Positions 25,018 through 34,104 of a DNA stretch of 64,000 bases are shown here, piece after piece. Numbering within the stretch: the stretch's first letter is position 1; the number at the start of each line of letters is the position of its first letter. The notes beneath the pieces were generated by a model. It was not told the DNA's origin and did no database searches. It saw nothing but the letters and a program-made list of their open reading frames with translations. The position numbers were made by a program, and so were the translations under genes. Origin of the DNA: Sphingomonas quercus (lineage in GTDB: Bacteria; Pseudomonadota; Alphaproteobacteria; Sphingomonadales; Sphingomonadaceae); contig NZ_JAHKRT010000002.1 of assembly GCF_018863195.1 (NCBI RefSeq), positions 124,001 through 188,000 of the forward strand. The letters are read 5' to 3'.

Positions 25018-25118
25018 GCCGAAACCATCCCCTGCTTCGCGGTTGTCCGGCGCCCCTGTGGCACTGTTGGCCGCGTTCGCCAATCCCGCTAGGAAGGGGC
25101 ACGGTGAGGAGAATGCGG

Positions 25119-25865
25119 ATGACGGGGGCGATCCGGGTCGGAGTCGGCGGCTGGACCTACGAGCCGTGGCGCGGGGTTTTCTATCCGGAAGGCCTGCCCC
25201 AGAAACGCGAGCTGGATTATGCCGCCGGCCGGCTGACCGCGATCGAGATCAACGGCACCTATTATGGCTCGCAAAAGCCGGCGACCTTCGCCGCCTGGGC
25301 CAGGGCGGTGCCGGACGGGTTCATCTTCTCGCTGAAGGCGTCGCGCTACTGCACCAATCGCCGCGTGCTCGCCGAGGCCGGCGAGTCGATCGCCAAATTC
25401 CTGTCGCAGGGCATCACCGAACTGGGCGACCGGCTCGGGCCGATCCTGTGGCAGTTCATGGCCACCAAACAGTTCCAGCCGGACGATTTCGCCGCCTTCC
25501 TGGCTCTGCTGCCCAAGGAGCAGGGAGGGCTTCCGCTCCGCCATGTGCTGGAGGTGCGCCACGAAAGCTTCCGCGATCCGGCCTTCTTTGCGCTCGCCCG
25601 CAAGGCCAACGCCGCGATCGTGCTCGCCGACAGCGACGAAGTTCCGGTGATCGACGAGTCGACCGCCGATTTCTCCTACGCCCGCCTGATGCGCGCCGAG
25701 GAGCAGATCGAGACCGGCTATGACGCCGCCGGCCTCGATCATTGGGCGGGCCGCGCGCGGGAGATGGCGCAGCGCGGCGACGCTTTCCTGTTCTTCATTT
25801 CCGGCGCCAAGGTGCGCAATCCCGCCGCTGCCCAGGCGCTGATCGACCGGGTCGGCCGGCCCTGA
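25119..25865 (+). CDS. DUF72 family protein (YecE-like)
   Basis: 248 residues from the ATG at 25119, chosen because GAGGAGA lies 6 nt upstream; in-frame GTG 25104 and ATG 25113 are alternatives. The opening IRVGVGGWTYEPWRGVFYP is the DUF72 hallmark; INGTYYGSQKPATFAAWA, FSLKASRYCTN and LGPILWQF are further family blocks of this TIM-barrel-like domain. The C-terminus VIDESTADFSYARLM and FLFFISGAKVRNPAAAQAL completes a usual-length member. The biochemical role of DUF72 is not established. It is transcribed alone, divergent from the glycan array. Confidence 0.92.
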   Translation: MTGAIRVGVGGWTYEPWRGVFYPEGLPQKRELDYAAGRLTAIEINGTYYGSQKPATFAAWARAVPDGFIFSLKASRYCTNRRVLAEAGESIAKFLSQGITELGDRLGPILWQFMATKQFQPDDFAAFLALLPKEQGGLPLRHVLEVRHESFRDPAFFALARKANAAIVLADSDEVPVIDESTADFSYARLMRAEEQIETGYDAAGLDHWAGRAREMAQRGDAFLFFISGAKVRNPAAAQALIDRVGRP

Positions 25866-25998
25866 TCACTGTTGCGGGCCGGACACAGCCGCCGCCCGCA
25901 ATGCCTGCCCGTCGCCTGATCCGCGGCTTTCGACGCAGCATGCGAAACATCCTCTGTTGCAATGCAGTAAAGCGCGGTTCAGGGGCGCGCCAGCATTC

Positions 25999-26021
25999 GG
26001 CCGCCCGAGGCGAGGGCGGCC
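25999..26021 (+). terminator. GC-rich hairpin after the DUF72 gene
   Basis: An 8-bp stem (GGCCGCCC / GGGCGGCC) with a 7-nt loop lies 134 bp past the DUF72 stop. It has no T tract, so it may be a weak or factor-dependent end, or a regulatory hairpin upstream of the receptor gene. Confidence 0.35.
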
Positions 26022-26123
26022 CTGTCATGAGGCGTACATAAAGCAAAGCTAACGGCGCAGGCTGTGCCGGCTCTCACGTAATCCAATCAAATTTAAGCGA
26101 TTTCTCGAACCAAGGGGTGAGTT

Positions 26124-28421
26124 GTGTCCAAATTCCATGCCGGCAAAGCCGCTTTCCTGATCGGCGTTTCACTGGGCGCGGTGCTTTGCGCCGGCGCCGC
26201 CTCGGCGCAGGATGCGCCGGCCGCCGAACTGGGCGAGATCGTCGTCACCGCCGAGCGCCGCTCGGAGGATCTGCAGCGCGTGCCGGTGTCGGTCGGCGTG
26301 GTCAACGGCGCCGACATGCGCGCCTTCACCAGCGGCGGCGACGACACGCTGCTCGCGCTCTCCGGCAAGGTGCCCAGCCTTTATGCCGAGACGACCACCG
26401 GCCGCATCTTCCCGCGTTTCTACATTCGCGGCCTCGGCAATGTCGATTTCTACCTCGGCGCCTCGCAGCCGGTGTCGATCATCCAGGACGATGTCGTGCT
26501 GGAGCATGTCGTGCTGAAGTCGAACCCGGTGTTCGACGTGGCCCAGGTCGAGGTGCTGCGAGGGCCCCAGGGCTCGCTGTTCGGCCGCAACACCACCGCC
26601 GGCATCATCAAGTTCGACAGCATCAAGCCGACCCAGGCGTTCGAGGGCCGCGCCTCGGCATCCTATGGCAGCTACAACACGATCACCTTCGACGGCGGTG
26701 TCGGCGGCGCGCTCGTCCAGGACAAGATCGCGTTCCGCCTGTCCGGCCTCTACCAGCATCGCGACAATTGGGTGGACAACACCTTCTCGGGCGCCAGCGC
26801 CGACGGCACGGTGACGCCGAAGAAGGATGCGATGGGCGGTTATGACGACCGCAACATCCGTCTCCAGCTGCTGTTCACCCCGACCGAGGAGCTGTCGATC
26901 CTCGCCTCGGGCCATGCCCGCGACTATGACGGCACCTCGACGCTGTTCCTGCGCAACGCCATCACCAAGGGCTCGCACGATGTCGACGTGCCGCGCGACA
27001 AGGTCGCCTATGACGAGGCCGGCAACAATCCGCAGGCCTACAAGACCTATGGCGGCTCGGTGCGCATCAATTATGATTTCGGCGCCGCCGCGCTGACCTC
27101 GATCAGCGCCTATGAGACGACCTCGGGTTATAGCCGCGGCGACACGGATGGCGGCGCCGCCGCCAACTTCCCGTTCAACGGCGCGCCGAACGGCTTCGGC
27201 CAGTCGATGGGTCAGGTTCGCGATCTCGATCAGTTCACCCAGGAAGTGCGCCTCGCCAGCGAGGGGGACAGCCGGCTGAAGTGGCAGTTTGGCGGCTTCT
27301 ATTTCGACGGCCGCGACACCACCGATTTCTACCAGCGTGCCTGGTTCCTGCAGGGCGCCGCCCGCAACCCCAACAACTGGGTGCGCCTGCGCAACGTCAA
27401 CACCTCCTGGGCGGTGTTCGGCCAGCTCAGCTACCAGGTCACCGATCAGCTGACCGTCACCGGCGGCGTGCGCGAGACGGAGGACACCAAGAAGACGCGC
27501 CTGCTCAAGACCGCAGACACCGCGGCCGGCGCCGTCACCTATGCCGGGCGCCGCGCCGTCCGCCTGTCGGACACCACGCCGAGCTGGGACGTCAGCGCGA
27601 TGTACCAGATCAATCCCGACGTCAGCGTCTATGCCCGCGTCGCCCGCGGCTTCCGCGGCCCCACCATCCAGGGCCGCTCGGCAGTGTTCAACGCGGATTT
27701 CACCACCGCCAATTCCGAGAAGATTCTCTCCTGGGAAGCCGGCATCAAGAGCCGCCTGTGGGATAATCGCCTGCGCCTGAACATCACCGGTTTCGCCTAC
27801 ACCGTCGACGACATCCAGCTGAACGGCAATGACTCGAACGGCAACGGCGTGCTGTTCAATGCCGACAAGGCCAAGGCCTATGGCATGGAGGCGGATGCCG
27901 AGCTGCGCCCGGTGCCGAACCTGACGCTGACCGCCGGCCTCAGCCTGCTGCATACCGAGATCAAGGACAAGAATGTCTATGCGCAGGCGTGCAGCCTGAA
28001 CGGCGTGCTGGTCTGCACCGTCGAGAATCCGATCTTCACCCGCGGCACCGGCACCGGCACCACCTATTTCGCGCAGATCGACGGCAATCCGCTGCCCAAC
28101 GCGCCGAAATATAATGCCAGCTTCACCGCCCGCTACGACCTGCCGCTCGGGCCGGACGGCAAGCTGTTCGTGATGACCGACTGGAACATCCAGGGCTATA
28201 CGAACTTCGTGCTCTACAAGACGAAGGAGTTCTACTCTGACGGCAATTTCGAGGGCGGCGTGAAGCTCGGTTATTCCGGCGGCAACGGCGCTTATGAGCT
28301 GGCCGTGTTCGCCCGTAACATCACCAACGAGAAGAATCTCAAGGGCGTGATCGAGAATTATATGGCCGCCGTCTACAATGAGCCGCGCATCATCGGCGTG
28401 TCGCTCAGCGGTAAGTTCTGA
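26124..28421 (+). CDS. TonB-dependent outer-membrane receptor
   Basis: 765 residues from GTG 26124, preceded by AAGGGG at 6 nt. A signal peptide (ends ASAQD) is followed by a TonB-box-like EIVVTAERRSEDLQRVPVSV, the plug domain (to ~165; FYIRGLGNVDF, VEVLRGPQGSLFGRNTTAGII) and a 22-strand barrel finishing in the expected C-terminal phenylalanine (GVSLSGKF). The plug wording places it among the sphingomonad receptors for organic or unknown substrates rather than classic siderophore receptors. The ligand is unknown. It is followed by a strong terminator. The LysR regulator downstream faces the same way but has its own upstream region. Confidence 0.95.
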   Translation: MSKFHAGKAAFLIGVSLGAVLCAGAASAQDAPAAELGEIVVTAERRSEDLQRVPVSVGVVNGADMRAFTSGGDDTLLALSGKVPSLYAETTTGRIFPRFYIRGLGNVDFYLGASQPVSIIQDDVVLEHVVLKSNPVFDVAQVEVLRGPQGSLFGRNTTAGIIKFDSIKPTQAFEGRASASYGSYNTITFDGGVGGALVQDKIAFRLSGLYQHRDNWVDNTFSGASADGTVTPKKDAMGGYDDRNIRLQLLFTPTEELSILASGHARDYDGTSTLFLRNAITKGSHDVDVPRDKVAYDEAGNNPQAYKTYGGSVRINYDFGAAALTSISAYETTSGYSRGDTDGGAAANFPFNGAPNGFGQSMGQVRDLDQFTQEVRLASEGDSRLKWQFGGFYFDGRDTTDFYQRAWFLQGAARNPNNWVRLRNVNTSWAVFGQLSYQVTDQLTVTGGVRETEDTKKTRLLKTADTAAGAVTYAGRRAVRLSDTTPSWDVSAMYQINPDVSVYARVARGFRGPTIQGRSAVFNADFTTANSEKILSWEAGIKSRLWDNRLRLNITGFAYTVDDIQLNGNDSNGNGVLFNADKAKAYGMEADAELRPVPNLTLTAGLSLLHTEIKDKNVYAQACSLNGVLVCTVENPIFTRGTGTGTTYFAQIDGNPLPNAPKYNASFTARYDLPLGPDGKLFVMTDWNIQGYTNFVLYKTKEFYSDGNFEGGVKLGYSGGNGAYELAVFARNITNEKNLKGVIENYMAAVYNEPRIIGVSLSGKF

Positions 28422-28444
28422 TCCGGGTCGCTCCGGCGTGATCG

Positions 28445-28479
28445 GGCCCGGCGGGTAGCCTTACCCGCCGGGCCTTTTT
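28445..28479 (+). terminator. Rho-independent terminator after the TonB-dependent receptor
   Basis: A perfect 13-bp stem (GGCCCGGCGGGTA / TACCCGCCGGGCC) with a 4-nt loop is followed by TTTTT, 23 bp after the receptor stop. Confidence 0.93.
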
Positions 28480-28736
28480 CATCGCCGCGCACACGGCGGT
28501 GGCGTGCAGGCCCAGGGTCGTTGATACTGGATGCGCGCCAGCACGCGAAACGCCTCGCCCATGGCGTGGAGGACGTCTCCCGCCCAGCAACTATAGGCCT
28601 TGTGGTGATCGGCCCAGATGCGGGCCTCGTGATGATCGATCATCTCTCCCTCCGTCGGCATCGGGGACCAGTCCCGGTCCACCCTGCGAAGATGGGCGAT
28701 TCGGCCCTCAGCGACCAACGAATCGATCGACGCCAA
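28479..28736 (-). CDS. Small hypothetical protein divergent from the LysR gene
   Basis: 85 residues from a TTG at 28736, or 60 from the internal ATG (MPTEGEMIDHHEAR). I recognise no family. The chain has a plausible soluble, helical composition with a W.DHH...SCW..DVLHAMGEAFRVL..IQY pattern of regularly spaced aromatics and histidines that does not look random. The ribosome-binding site is weak. It is divergent from the LysR gene with a gap of 26 bp, so both may share a control region. The 3' end abuts the receptor terminator. It may still be a chance frame. Confidence 0.45.
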   Translation of the reverse strand: MASIDSLVAEGRIAHLRRVDRDWSPMPTEGEMIDHHEARIWADHHKAYSCWAGDVLHAMGEAFRVLARIQYQRPWACTPPPCARR

Positions 28737-28762
28737 TTATCAATCCAGCTTATGGATCAGCC

Positions 28763-29665
28763 ATGCGCCGCCTGCCCCCGCTCGCCGCCGTCCGCGTGTT
28801 CGAGGCCGCTGCCCGCCACGAGAATTTCACTGCCGCGGCCGCCGAGCTCGGCATGACGCAGGCCGCCGTCAGCTACCAGATCCGTCTGCTTGAGGAGCGG
28901 CTCGGCCTCGCCCTGTTCCGCCGCGACAAGCGCCGCGTGGTGCTGACCGAGGCCGGTCGCCGCGCCGCCAGCCCGGTCAGCCGCGCCTTCGACGCCATCG
29001 ACGGCGCCTTCGCCCAGCTCCGCGCCGAGGATGAGGGGATGCTGGCCCTGTCCACCTCGCAGACCTTCGCCAACACCTGGCTGGTGTGGCGGCTGGGCAG
29101 CTTCCAGATGGCGCATCCCGAAATGGCGGTGAGGCTGCTCGTCGACGACGCGCTCGTCGATTTCGCGACGGATGACGTCGACGTCGCGATCCGCGCCGGC
29201 CTCGGCCCGTGGCCGGGCCTCGACGCGGACCTGTTGGTGCCGATCGACTTCACGCCGATGTGCAGCCCGGATTTCCTTGCGCGCCATGGCGGGCGGCTTG
29301 AGCCGGCGGATCTGCTCCGCCTGCCGATGATCAGCCCGCACGATCCGTGGTGGCCGTGGTGGCTGAGCGAGGCGGGCGTGGCCGTGCCGGACGGACCGAT
29401 CCGGCCGGGCATCCGCATGGATTCGCAGGCCAATGAGGGCACTGCCGCGCTGGCCGGACAGGGCATCGCGATGCTGACGCCCTTTTTCTGGCGCAACAAT
29501 CTCGCCGCAGGCAAGCTGGTGCGGCCGTTCGATCAGCTTTCGACCCGCGGCTATGCCTATTGGCTGGTCGCGCCCGAGCATCGGCGCAACGTGCCGAAGA
29601 TCAAGCGCTTCCGCGAATGGCTCCTCGCCGAAGTGCGCCGCGACCTCGCGGAGAGCGAGGCTTAG
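28763..29665 (+). CDS. LysR family transcriptional regulator
   Basis: 300 residues, usual length. The N-terminal winged helix-turn-helix is clear: [39 protein letters not shown] with the LysR spacing (residues 1-60), resembling the GcvA subgroup. The effector domain (90-290) includes [19 protein letters not shown] and [21 protein letters not shown] longer upstream frame exists but is unlikely, because the HTH begins normally at 28763. Divergence from the small gene at 28479-28736 suggests it controls that gene or itself; the real target is unknown. The stop overlaps the ssb stop tail to tail by 4 nt. Confidence 0.92.
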   Translation: MRRLPPLAAVRVFEAAARHENFTAAAAELGMTQAAVSYQIRLLEERLGLALFRRDKRRVVLTEAGRRAASPVSRAFDAIDGAFAQLRAEDEGMLALSTSQTFANTWLVWRLGSFQMAHPEMAVRLLVDDALVDFATDDVDVAIRAGLGPWPGLDADLLVPIDFTPMCSPDFLARHGGRLEPADLLRLPMISPHDPWWPWWLSEAGVAVPDGPIRPGIRMDSQANEGTAALAGQGIAMLTPFFWRNNLAAGKLVRPFDQLSTRGYAYWLVAPEHRRNVPKIKRFREWLLAEVRRDLAESEA

Positions 29666-30204
29666 AAGGGCACGTCGTCGTCGAGATCATTGTCGAAGGC
29701 ACTCGACGGGCGGGACTGGCCGCCACCGCCACCCGAGCGCTGGCCGCCGCCGCTGAAGCCGCCGCCACCGCCGCCGCCCCCACCGCCGCCGAAGTCGTCG
29801 CCGCCCGCGCCCCAGTCGTCACCGCCGCGGCCACCGCCCCCGCCGCCGCCCTCGCGGCCGTCGAGCAGGGTCAGGTTAGCGTTGAAGCCCTGCAACACCA
29901 CCTCGGTCGAATAGCGATCGGCGCCGGACTGGTCCTGCCACTTCCGGGTCTGCAACTGGCCCTCGATATAGACCTTGCTGCCCTTGCGCAGATATTGCTC
30001 GGCGATGCGGCACAGGCCCTCGTTGAAGATGGCCACGCTATGCCATTCCGTCTTCTCGCGGCGCTCGCCGCTGTTGCGATCCTTCCACGTTTCCGAAGTG
30101 GCGATGCGCAGGTTCACCACCTTGCCGCCGTTGGAGAAGCTGCGGCTCTCGGGATCGCGCCCGAGATTGCCGATGAGGATCACCTTGTTCACGCTGCCGG
30201 CCAA
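29662..30204 (-). CDS. ssb: Single-stranded DNA-binding protein
   Basis: 180 residues. The start is TTG at 30204: AGGAGA lies about 6 nt upstream and it gives the family start [19 protein letters not shown]; the GTG at 30192 would cut four residues. The OB-fold (1-112) shows the SSB blocks [18 protein letters not shown] and [14 protein letters not shown] Gly-rich linker (~118-165) and the acidic tip DDDVPF follow; the tip recruits repair and replication proteins. It binds ssDNA as a tetramer during replication, recombination and repair. Confidence 0.96.
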   Translation of the reverse strand: MAGSVNKVILIGNLGRDPESRSFSNGGKVVNLRIATSETWKDRNSGERREKTEWHSVAIFNEGLCRIAEQYLRKGSKVYIEGQLQTRKWQDQSGADRYSTEVVLQGFNANLTLLDGREGGGGGGGRGGDDWGAGGDDFGGGGGGGGGGGFSGGGQRSGGGGGQSRPSSAFDNDLDDDVPF

Positions 30205-30245
30205 ATCGGCTCTCCTGGGGTGTCTGCGAAAATGTTCAGGCCACC

Positions 30246-32114
30246 CTAAAGTCCCAGCGCGGTCGCTGTCCAGAAGGTTGCACCGGCCGCGGCGTAGGCG
30301 AGCACGAACAGATAGGCCAGCATGAAGCCCGGCCATTTCCAGCCATTGGTCTCGCGCCGCGTCACCGCCAGCGTCGACAGACATTGCGGCGCGAACACGA
30401 ACCAGGCGAGGAAGGCAAGCGCGGTCGGCAGCGGCCAGCGCCCGCGCAGCCGCTCGACCAGGGATTGCTCGGTCGCCGCCTCGTCGTCCGAGGCCTGGAT
30501 CGAATAGACGGTGGCCAGCGCCGACACCGCGACCTCGCGCGCCGCCATCGCCGGGATGAGAGCGAGCGCGATGTCGCGGTTGAAGCCGATCGGCCGGACC
30601 AGCGGCGCGATGCCGTCGGCGATGCGGCCGGCGATTGAATAATCGACAGGCGGCGTCGGATCGCCGGGCGGCGGCTTGGGGAAGCTCAACAGCGCCCACA
30701 GCACGATGGTGGTGAAGGCGATAATCGTGCCGGCGCGCTTGAGGAAGATCAGCGCGCGCTGCCACAGGCCCAGCGCCACGTCGGCGAGGCGCGGCATCTG
30801 GTATTTGGGCATCTCCATCAGAAAGCCGTGGCTGGCCCCCTTGGTCACCGTCCGCCGCAGCACCAGGGCGGCGACCAGCGCGCCGAGGATGCCCGAGATA
30901 TAGAGGCAGAACAGCACCAGCCCCTGCAGGCCGATGCCCGGGCCCACCGTCCGCTCCGGGATGAAGGCGGCGATGATCACGGCATAGACCGGCAGGCGCG
31001 CCGAACAGGTCATCAACGGCGCGATCAGGATCGTCGTCAGCCGGTCCTTCGGATCGTCGATCGTCCGCGTCGCCATGATGCCCGGTACCGCGCAGGCGAA
31101 GGAGGAAAGCAGCGGGATGAACGCCCGCCCCGACAGGCCGACCCGCGCCATCAGCCGATCCATCAGGAACGCCGCGCGTACCATATAGCCGGTCGCTTCC
31201 AGCAACAGGATGAAGAAGAACAGGATCAGGATCTGCGGCAGGAACACCACCACCGCCCCGACCCCGGCGATCACCCCGTCGACGATCAGCGAGCGCAGCA
31301 CATTGTCCGGCATGGCAGTGGTGACCGCCGCCTGCATGTCGGCGAACAGGCCCTCGATCCAGCCGACCGGCGTCTCGGCCCAGGCGAACACCGCCTGGAA
31401 CATCACGAACATCAACAAGGCGAGCAGGATCGGCCCGATCACCGGATGCAGCGCGATGCGGTCCAGCCGCTCCGTCCAGCGCTTTGCTGGCGCATGTTCG
31501 GAAATGGCGGCATGGGCGATCTGGCGCGCGCGGCGCTGCAGGGTGCGCAGGTCGCTGTCCATCGCCCGCTCGGCGCCGGCCACCCGTATCGCCGATCCGT
31601 CGCCGACCAGCTCGGCCAGCGCCGTGACCAGCTCGGGGACGCCCTGCTTGCGCACCGCCACGGTCGGGATCACCGGCACGCCGAGCTCGCGCGACAGGGC
31701 GTCGACATCGATGGTCAGCCCGTCCCGGCGGGCCATGTCGATCATGTTGAGCGCGATGATCATCGGCAGGCCGAGCGCGCGCAGCTGCAACGCGAAGCGC
31801 AGGTGATTGTCGAGATTGGTGGCATCCATCACCACCACGATCGCCGACGGCAGCCGCTCGCCCTCCTGTCGACCGAGCACGACGTCGCGAGTGACCGCCT
31901 CGTCGGGGCTGGAGGGGGTGAGGCTGTAGGTGCCGGGAAGGTCGATCAGCTCGATCGGGCGGCCGTCGGGCAGCGCCAGCCGCCCGGATTTCCGCTCCAC
32001 CGTCACGCCCGGATAATTGCCGACCTTCTGGCGGGCGCCGGTCAGCGCATTGAACAATGCGCTCTTGCCGGCATTGGGATTGCCGACCAGCGCGACCATC
32101 GGCATCGGGTTCAT
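30246..32114 (-). CDS. feoB: Ferrous iron transporter B
   Basis: 622 residues. The N-terminal G domain has GNPNAGKS (G1), DLPGTYSL (G3) and NMID (G4), then the helical spacer. The membrane part includes two gate regions ([13 protein letters not shown] and the repeated core ... [14 protein letters not shown]) and the C-terminal helices ([20 protein letters not shown]). It imports Fe2+ across the inner membrane using GTP. The start overlaps feoA by 4 nt. A Fur box upstream of feoA predicts iron repression. It is shorter than the ~770-residue enterobacterial FeoB but normal for this group. Confidence 0.96.
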   Translation of the reverse strand: MNPMPMVALVGNPNAGKSALFNALTGARQKVGNYPGVTVERKSGRLALPDGRPIELIDLPGTYSLTPSSPDEAVTRDVVLGRQEGERLPSAIVVVMDATNLDNHLRFALQLRALGLPMIIALNMIDMARRDGLTIDVDALSRELGVPVIPTVAVRKQGVPELVTALAELVGDGSAIRVAGAERAMDSDLRTLQRRARQIAHAAISEHAPAKRWTERLDRIALHPVIGPILLALLMFVMFQAVFAWAETPVGWIEGLFADMQAAVTTAMPDNVLRSLIVDGVIAGVGAVVVFLPQILILFFFILLLEATGYMVRAAFLMDRLMARVGLSGRAFIPLLSSFACAVPGIMATRTIDDPKDRLTTILIAPLMTCSARLPVYAVIIAAFIPERTVGPGIGLQGLVLFCLYISGILGALVAALVLRRTVTKGASHGFLMEMPKYQMPRLADVALGLWQRALIFLKRAGTIIAFTTIVLWALLSFPKPPPGDPTPPVDYSIAGRIADGIAPLVRPIGFNRDIALALIPAMAAREVAVSALATVYSIQASDDEAATEQSLVERLRGRWPLPTALAFLAWFVFAPQCLSTLAVTRRETNGWKWPGFMLAYLFVLAYAAAGATFWTATALGL

Positions 32115-32371
32115 TCCGCGGCTACGGCGGAGACGTGGTGCTCTTCGGTGTGGATCGCGGCCGCGGTGGCGCGGCGGATGGCGATCGTCATGCGGCCGAT
32201 GCGGGCGGCGATCGGGTCCGCGCCGAACGGCGCCTGATGAAGCGTCATCACCTCGACGCCCTCGTCGACGCCCAGCTCGCGCAGCCGCCGCGCCTCATTG
32301 GTGGTCAGCGCCGCCCAGTCGACGGTGGCGATGCGGGCGAGGCGATTACGGGGCAGCTGGTGGAGACGCAC
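32111..32371 (-). CDS. feoA: FeoA domain protein
   Basis: 86 residues from GTG 32371. It has the SH3-like FeoA pattern: [38 protein letters not shown] is cut here only by convention (LGV.EG..V...AP.GDP...). FeoA is a small cytosolic partner that supports FeoB. It overlaps feoB by 4 nt. The Shine-Dalgarno is weak, and the candidate Fur box at 32400-32418 lies about 30 bp before the start. Confidence 0.9.
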   Translation of the reverse strand: MRLHQLPRNRLARIATVDWAALTTNEARRLRELGVDEGVEVMTLHQAPFGADPIAARIGRMTIAIRRATAAAIHTEEHHVSAVAAE

Positions 32372-32399
32372 TTGGCCAATGTCCGATCGGGGAGAAGTT

Positions 32400-32418
32400 G
32401 ATAGTCATTATCAATATC
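32400..32418 (-). promoter_or_regulatory. Fur box upstream of feoAB
   Basis: On the minus strand GATATTGATAATGACTATC matches 16 of 19 positions of the classical Fur consensus. Its place 29 bp before feoA predicts iron-dependent repression of the ferrous iron operon. Binding itself is inferred. Confidence 0.8.
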
Positions 32419-32438
32419 TGCCGCGGCGCGCAAATCCC

Positions 32439-33104
32439 TCACTTCGGCGGATAGCGCAGGCGCCCGAGGAAGCGGGCGACCTTGAAGCGGCGTTCGGGAT
32501 CGCGGCGGAGGCCCGCCTTCAGCTTCTCGAATCGCATCACGCCAGCGATGCGGCGATCGAGGAAGGCGCGGGTCTCGGCCTGATGCTCGCTCTCGTCGTC
32601 GAGCCAGACGAGGATCGCCTGGGCGTACACCGCGGACAGCGTCATCCGCTTGGTATAGTGGTTGAAATCGGTCGCGGTGTCGCCGGCAAGCCGCCACATC
32701 GCATCCGCCGCGCGCCAGCCCAGCCGGGCGGCGCGGGGCAGATGGCGGGGATTGGCGAGCAGGTTGAGCGCCCGCCGCGCCGCCTCCCGATAGGGCAGCG
32801 ACAGGTCGAGCCGGGTCATCACCAGCGCGGCGATGCGATCGCGGAAGCGCATCGCGGCCAGCCGCTCCGGCGGCAGACGGCGTGCCATCTCGGCATCGAT
32901 CCAGCCATACCAGGCGTCGATCATGTCGATGGCGCCACCGGGGAAGGCCAGCCGCGCCTGGGCCGGGGCAAGCCCCAGTTCCTCGGCGGCGCGGCCGAGC
33001 GCCTCCTCGGTCCAGCCGTCGAACGCAGCATGGGCGGGAATCACCGCGGCGAGGGCATCGCGCATCTCGTCCAGCGTCGGGTCCACGGGCAAGGTCATGG
33101 CCAT
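32439..33104 (-). CDS. COQ9 family protein (ubiquinone biosynthesis)
   Basis: 221 residues. An all-helical chain with the COQ9 pattern: DGWTEEALGRAAEELGL near the N-terminus, FPGGAIDMIDAWYGWID, and the C-terminal block WRLAGDTATDFNHYTKRMTLSAVYA that characterises the family. COQ9 binds quinone-like lipids and assists the Coq7 hydroxylation step in mitochondria and alphaproteobacteria. It is 3 bp downstream of the EamA transporter gene in the same orientation. The function is assigned by family only. Confidence 0.88.
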   Translation of the reverse strand: MAMTLPVDPTLDEMRDALAAVIPAHAAFDGWTEEALGRAAEELGLAPAQARLAFPGGAIDMIDAWYGWIDAEMARRLPPERLAAMRFRDRIAALVMTRLDLSLPYREAARRALNLLANPRHLPRAARLGWRAADAMWRLAGDTATDFNHYTKRMTLSAVYAQAILVWLDDESEHQAETRAFLDRRIAGVMRFEKLKAGLRRDPERRFKVARFLGRLRYPPK

Positions 33105-33107
33105 GAA

Positions 33108-34010
33108 CTAGCGCCCGATCCGCACGAGCACCAGCGCCGTGGCGACGGCGGCCGCGCCGAACAGGTCGGCGGTGGTCAGCCGCTCGCCGTAAAGCGCCGC
33201 GCCGACGGCGGCGGCGACCACCGGCTGCAGCAGCGCGCCGAGCCCGATGACCAGCGGCGAGAGCTTGCCGATGGCGTAGATCGTCAGCCCCTGGCCCGCC
33301 ACCTGGCTGCCCAGCGCGAGCAGCACCAGCGGCGTGAAGTCGCTCGGCCACACCTGCTCTCCGGTGGCCATCGCGACGATCAGCAGCGGCGCGATGCCGG
33401 CCAGCGTCGCCACCGCCAGCGTCTGCCAGGCGCCGAGCATCGTCCTCCCGCGTTCGACGACGATTAGGTAGCCGGCATAGAAGACCCCGGCGAGCATGCA
33501 GAACAGGTCGCCGGCCAGGGTGCGGGACGATAGTTCATAGGAGCGGCCGAGCAGCAGCATCATGCCGGCAAAGGCGAGGCCCAGCGCCAGCCCCTGCACG
33601 CGGTTGGGCAGCCGCCGGGCGATGATGAAGCCATATAGCGGAAAGAGGAACGCGGAGATGTTGCCGAACAGCGTGGCGTTGGCCAGCCGCGTGCGGTGAA
33701 TGCCGGCATGCCAGGTGGCGAGGTCGGCGGCGAACAGCACCCCGGCGACGATCAGCAGGCCCCAGACCGACCGCGGCAGCCGCGGCACCGGCGCCGCGCG
33801 CAGCGCGAAGAAAACGAGGATCGGCGCCGCGATGGCCAGCCGCCAGAAGCCTGCGGCGACCGGCCCGACATCGGTGAGCCGCACCATCCAGGGTCCGAAG
33901 GCGAGGCAGAGATTGCCGGCCAGCATGGCGACGAACGGCACCGGCCCGCCGCCGTCCGTCCGCCGCGGCGGCGCCTCCATCGGGGCGGTCAGGGGCTTGG
34001 CGTCGGTCAA
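33108..34010 (-). CDS. EamA/DMT superfamily transporter
   Basis: 300 residues from a TTG at 34010 with GAGAAG upstream; the ATG at 33980 (290 residues) is equally possible. About ten hydrophobic helices in two EamA repeats are visible: GNLCLAFGPWMVRL, GLLIVAGVLFAADLATW, LFGNISAFLFPLYGF, then LLVA-rich second half ending GAAAVATALVLVRIG. EamA proteins are inner-membrane exporters or importers of metabolites such as amino acids; the substrate here is unknown. It is divergent from the old yellow enzyme gene and has COQ9 just downstream. Confidence 0.9.
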   Translation of the reverse strand: MTDAKPLTAPMEAPPRRTDGGGPVPFVAMLAGNLCLAFGPWMVRLTDVGPVAAGFWRLAIAAPILVFFALRAAPVPRLPRSVWGLLIVAGVLFAADLATWHAGIHRTRLANATLFGNISAFLFPLYGFIIARRLPNRVQGLALGLAFAGMMLLLGRSYELSSRTLAGDLFCMLAGVFYAGYLIVVERGRTMLGAWQTLAVATLAGIAPLLIVAMATGEQVWPSDFTPLVLLALGSQVAGQGLTIYAIGKLSPLVIGLGALLQPVVAAAVGAALYGERLTTADLFGAAAVATALVLVRIGR

Positions 34011-34104
34011 CGATTTCTTCTCGAGTTTCTCTCTGGCCGGAGTCGCCTGCCATCCCATATACGGCCGCGGCGCCATAGTCGCGTTGCAAGGGAAAACCCA
34101 AAAA

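Larger units (their letters stand above)
24854..25118. other. 265-bp divergent intergenic region
   Basis: Lies between the minus-strand AsnB-like gene and the plus-strand DUF72 gene. It contains, on the minus strand, a promoter-like pair of boxes (24990-25017), a small hairpin with CCUCC in its loop (24947-24968) and an 11-bp terminator hairpin (24904-24930). The 5' part (25018-25118) should hold the DUF72 promoter, but I could not pick a convincing one. No protein-coding sequence is supported. Confidence 0.7.

Noticed and set aside
24930-25118. tRNA gene next to the terminator hairpin
   Set aside because: No T-arm GGTTCRA motif or cloverleaf could be drawn on either strand.
28499-28762. N-terminal extension of the LysR protein
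   Set aside because: The extra residues are Pro/Arg-rich without similarity, and the HTH starts normally at 28763.
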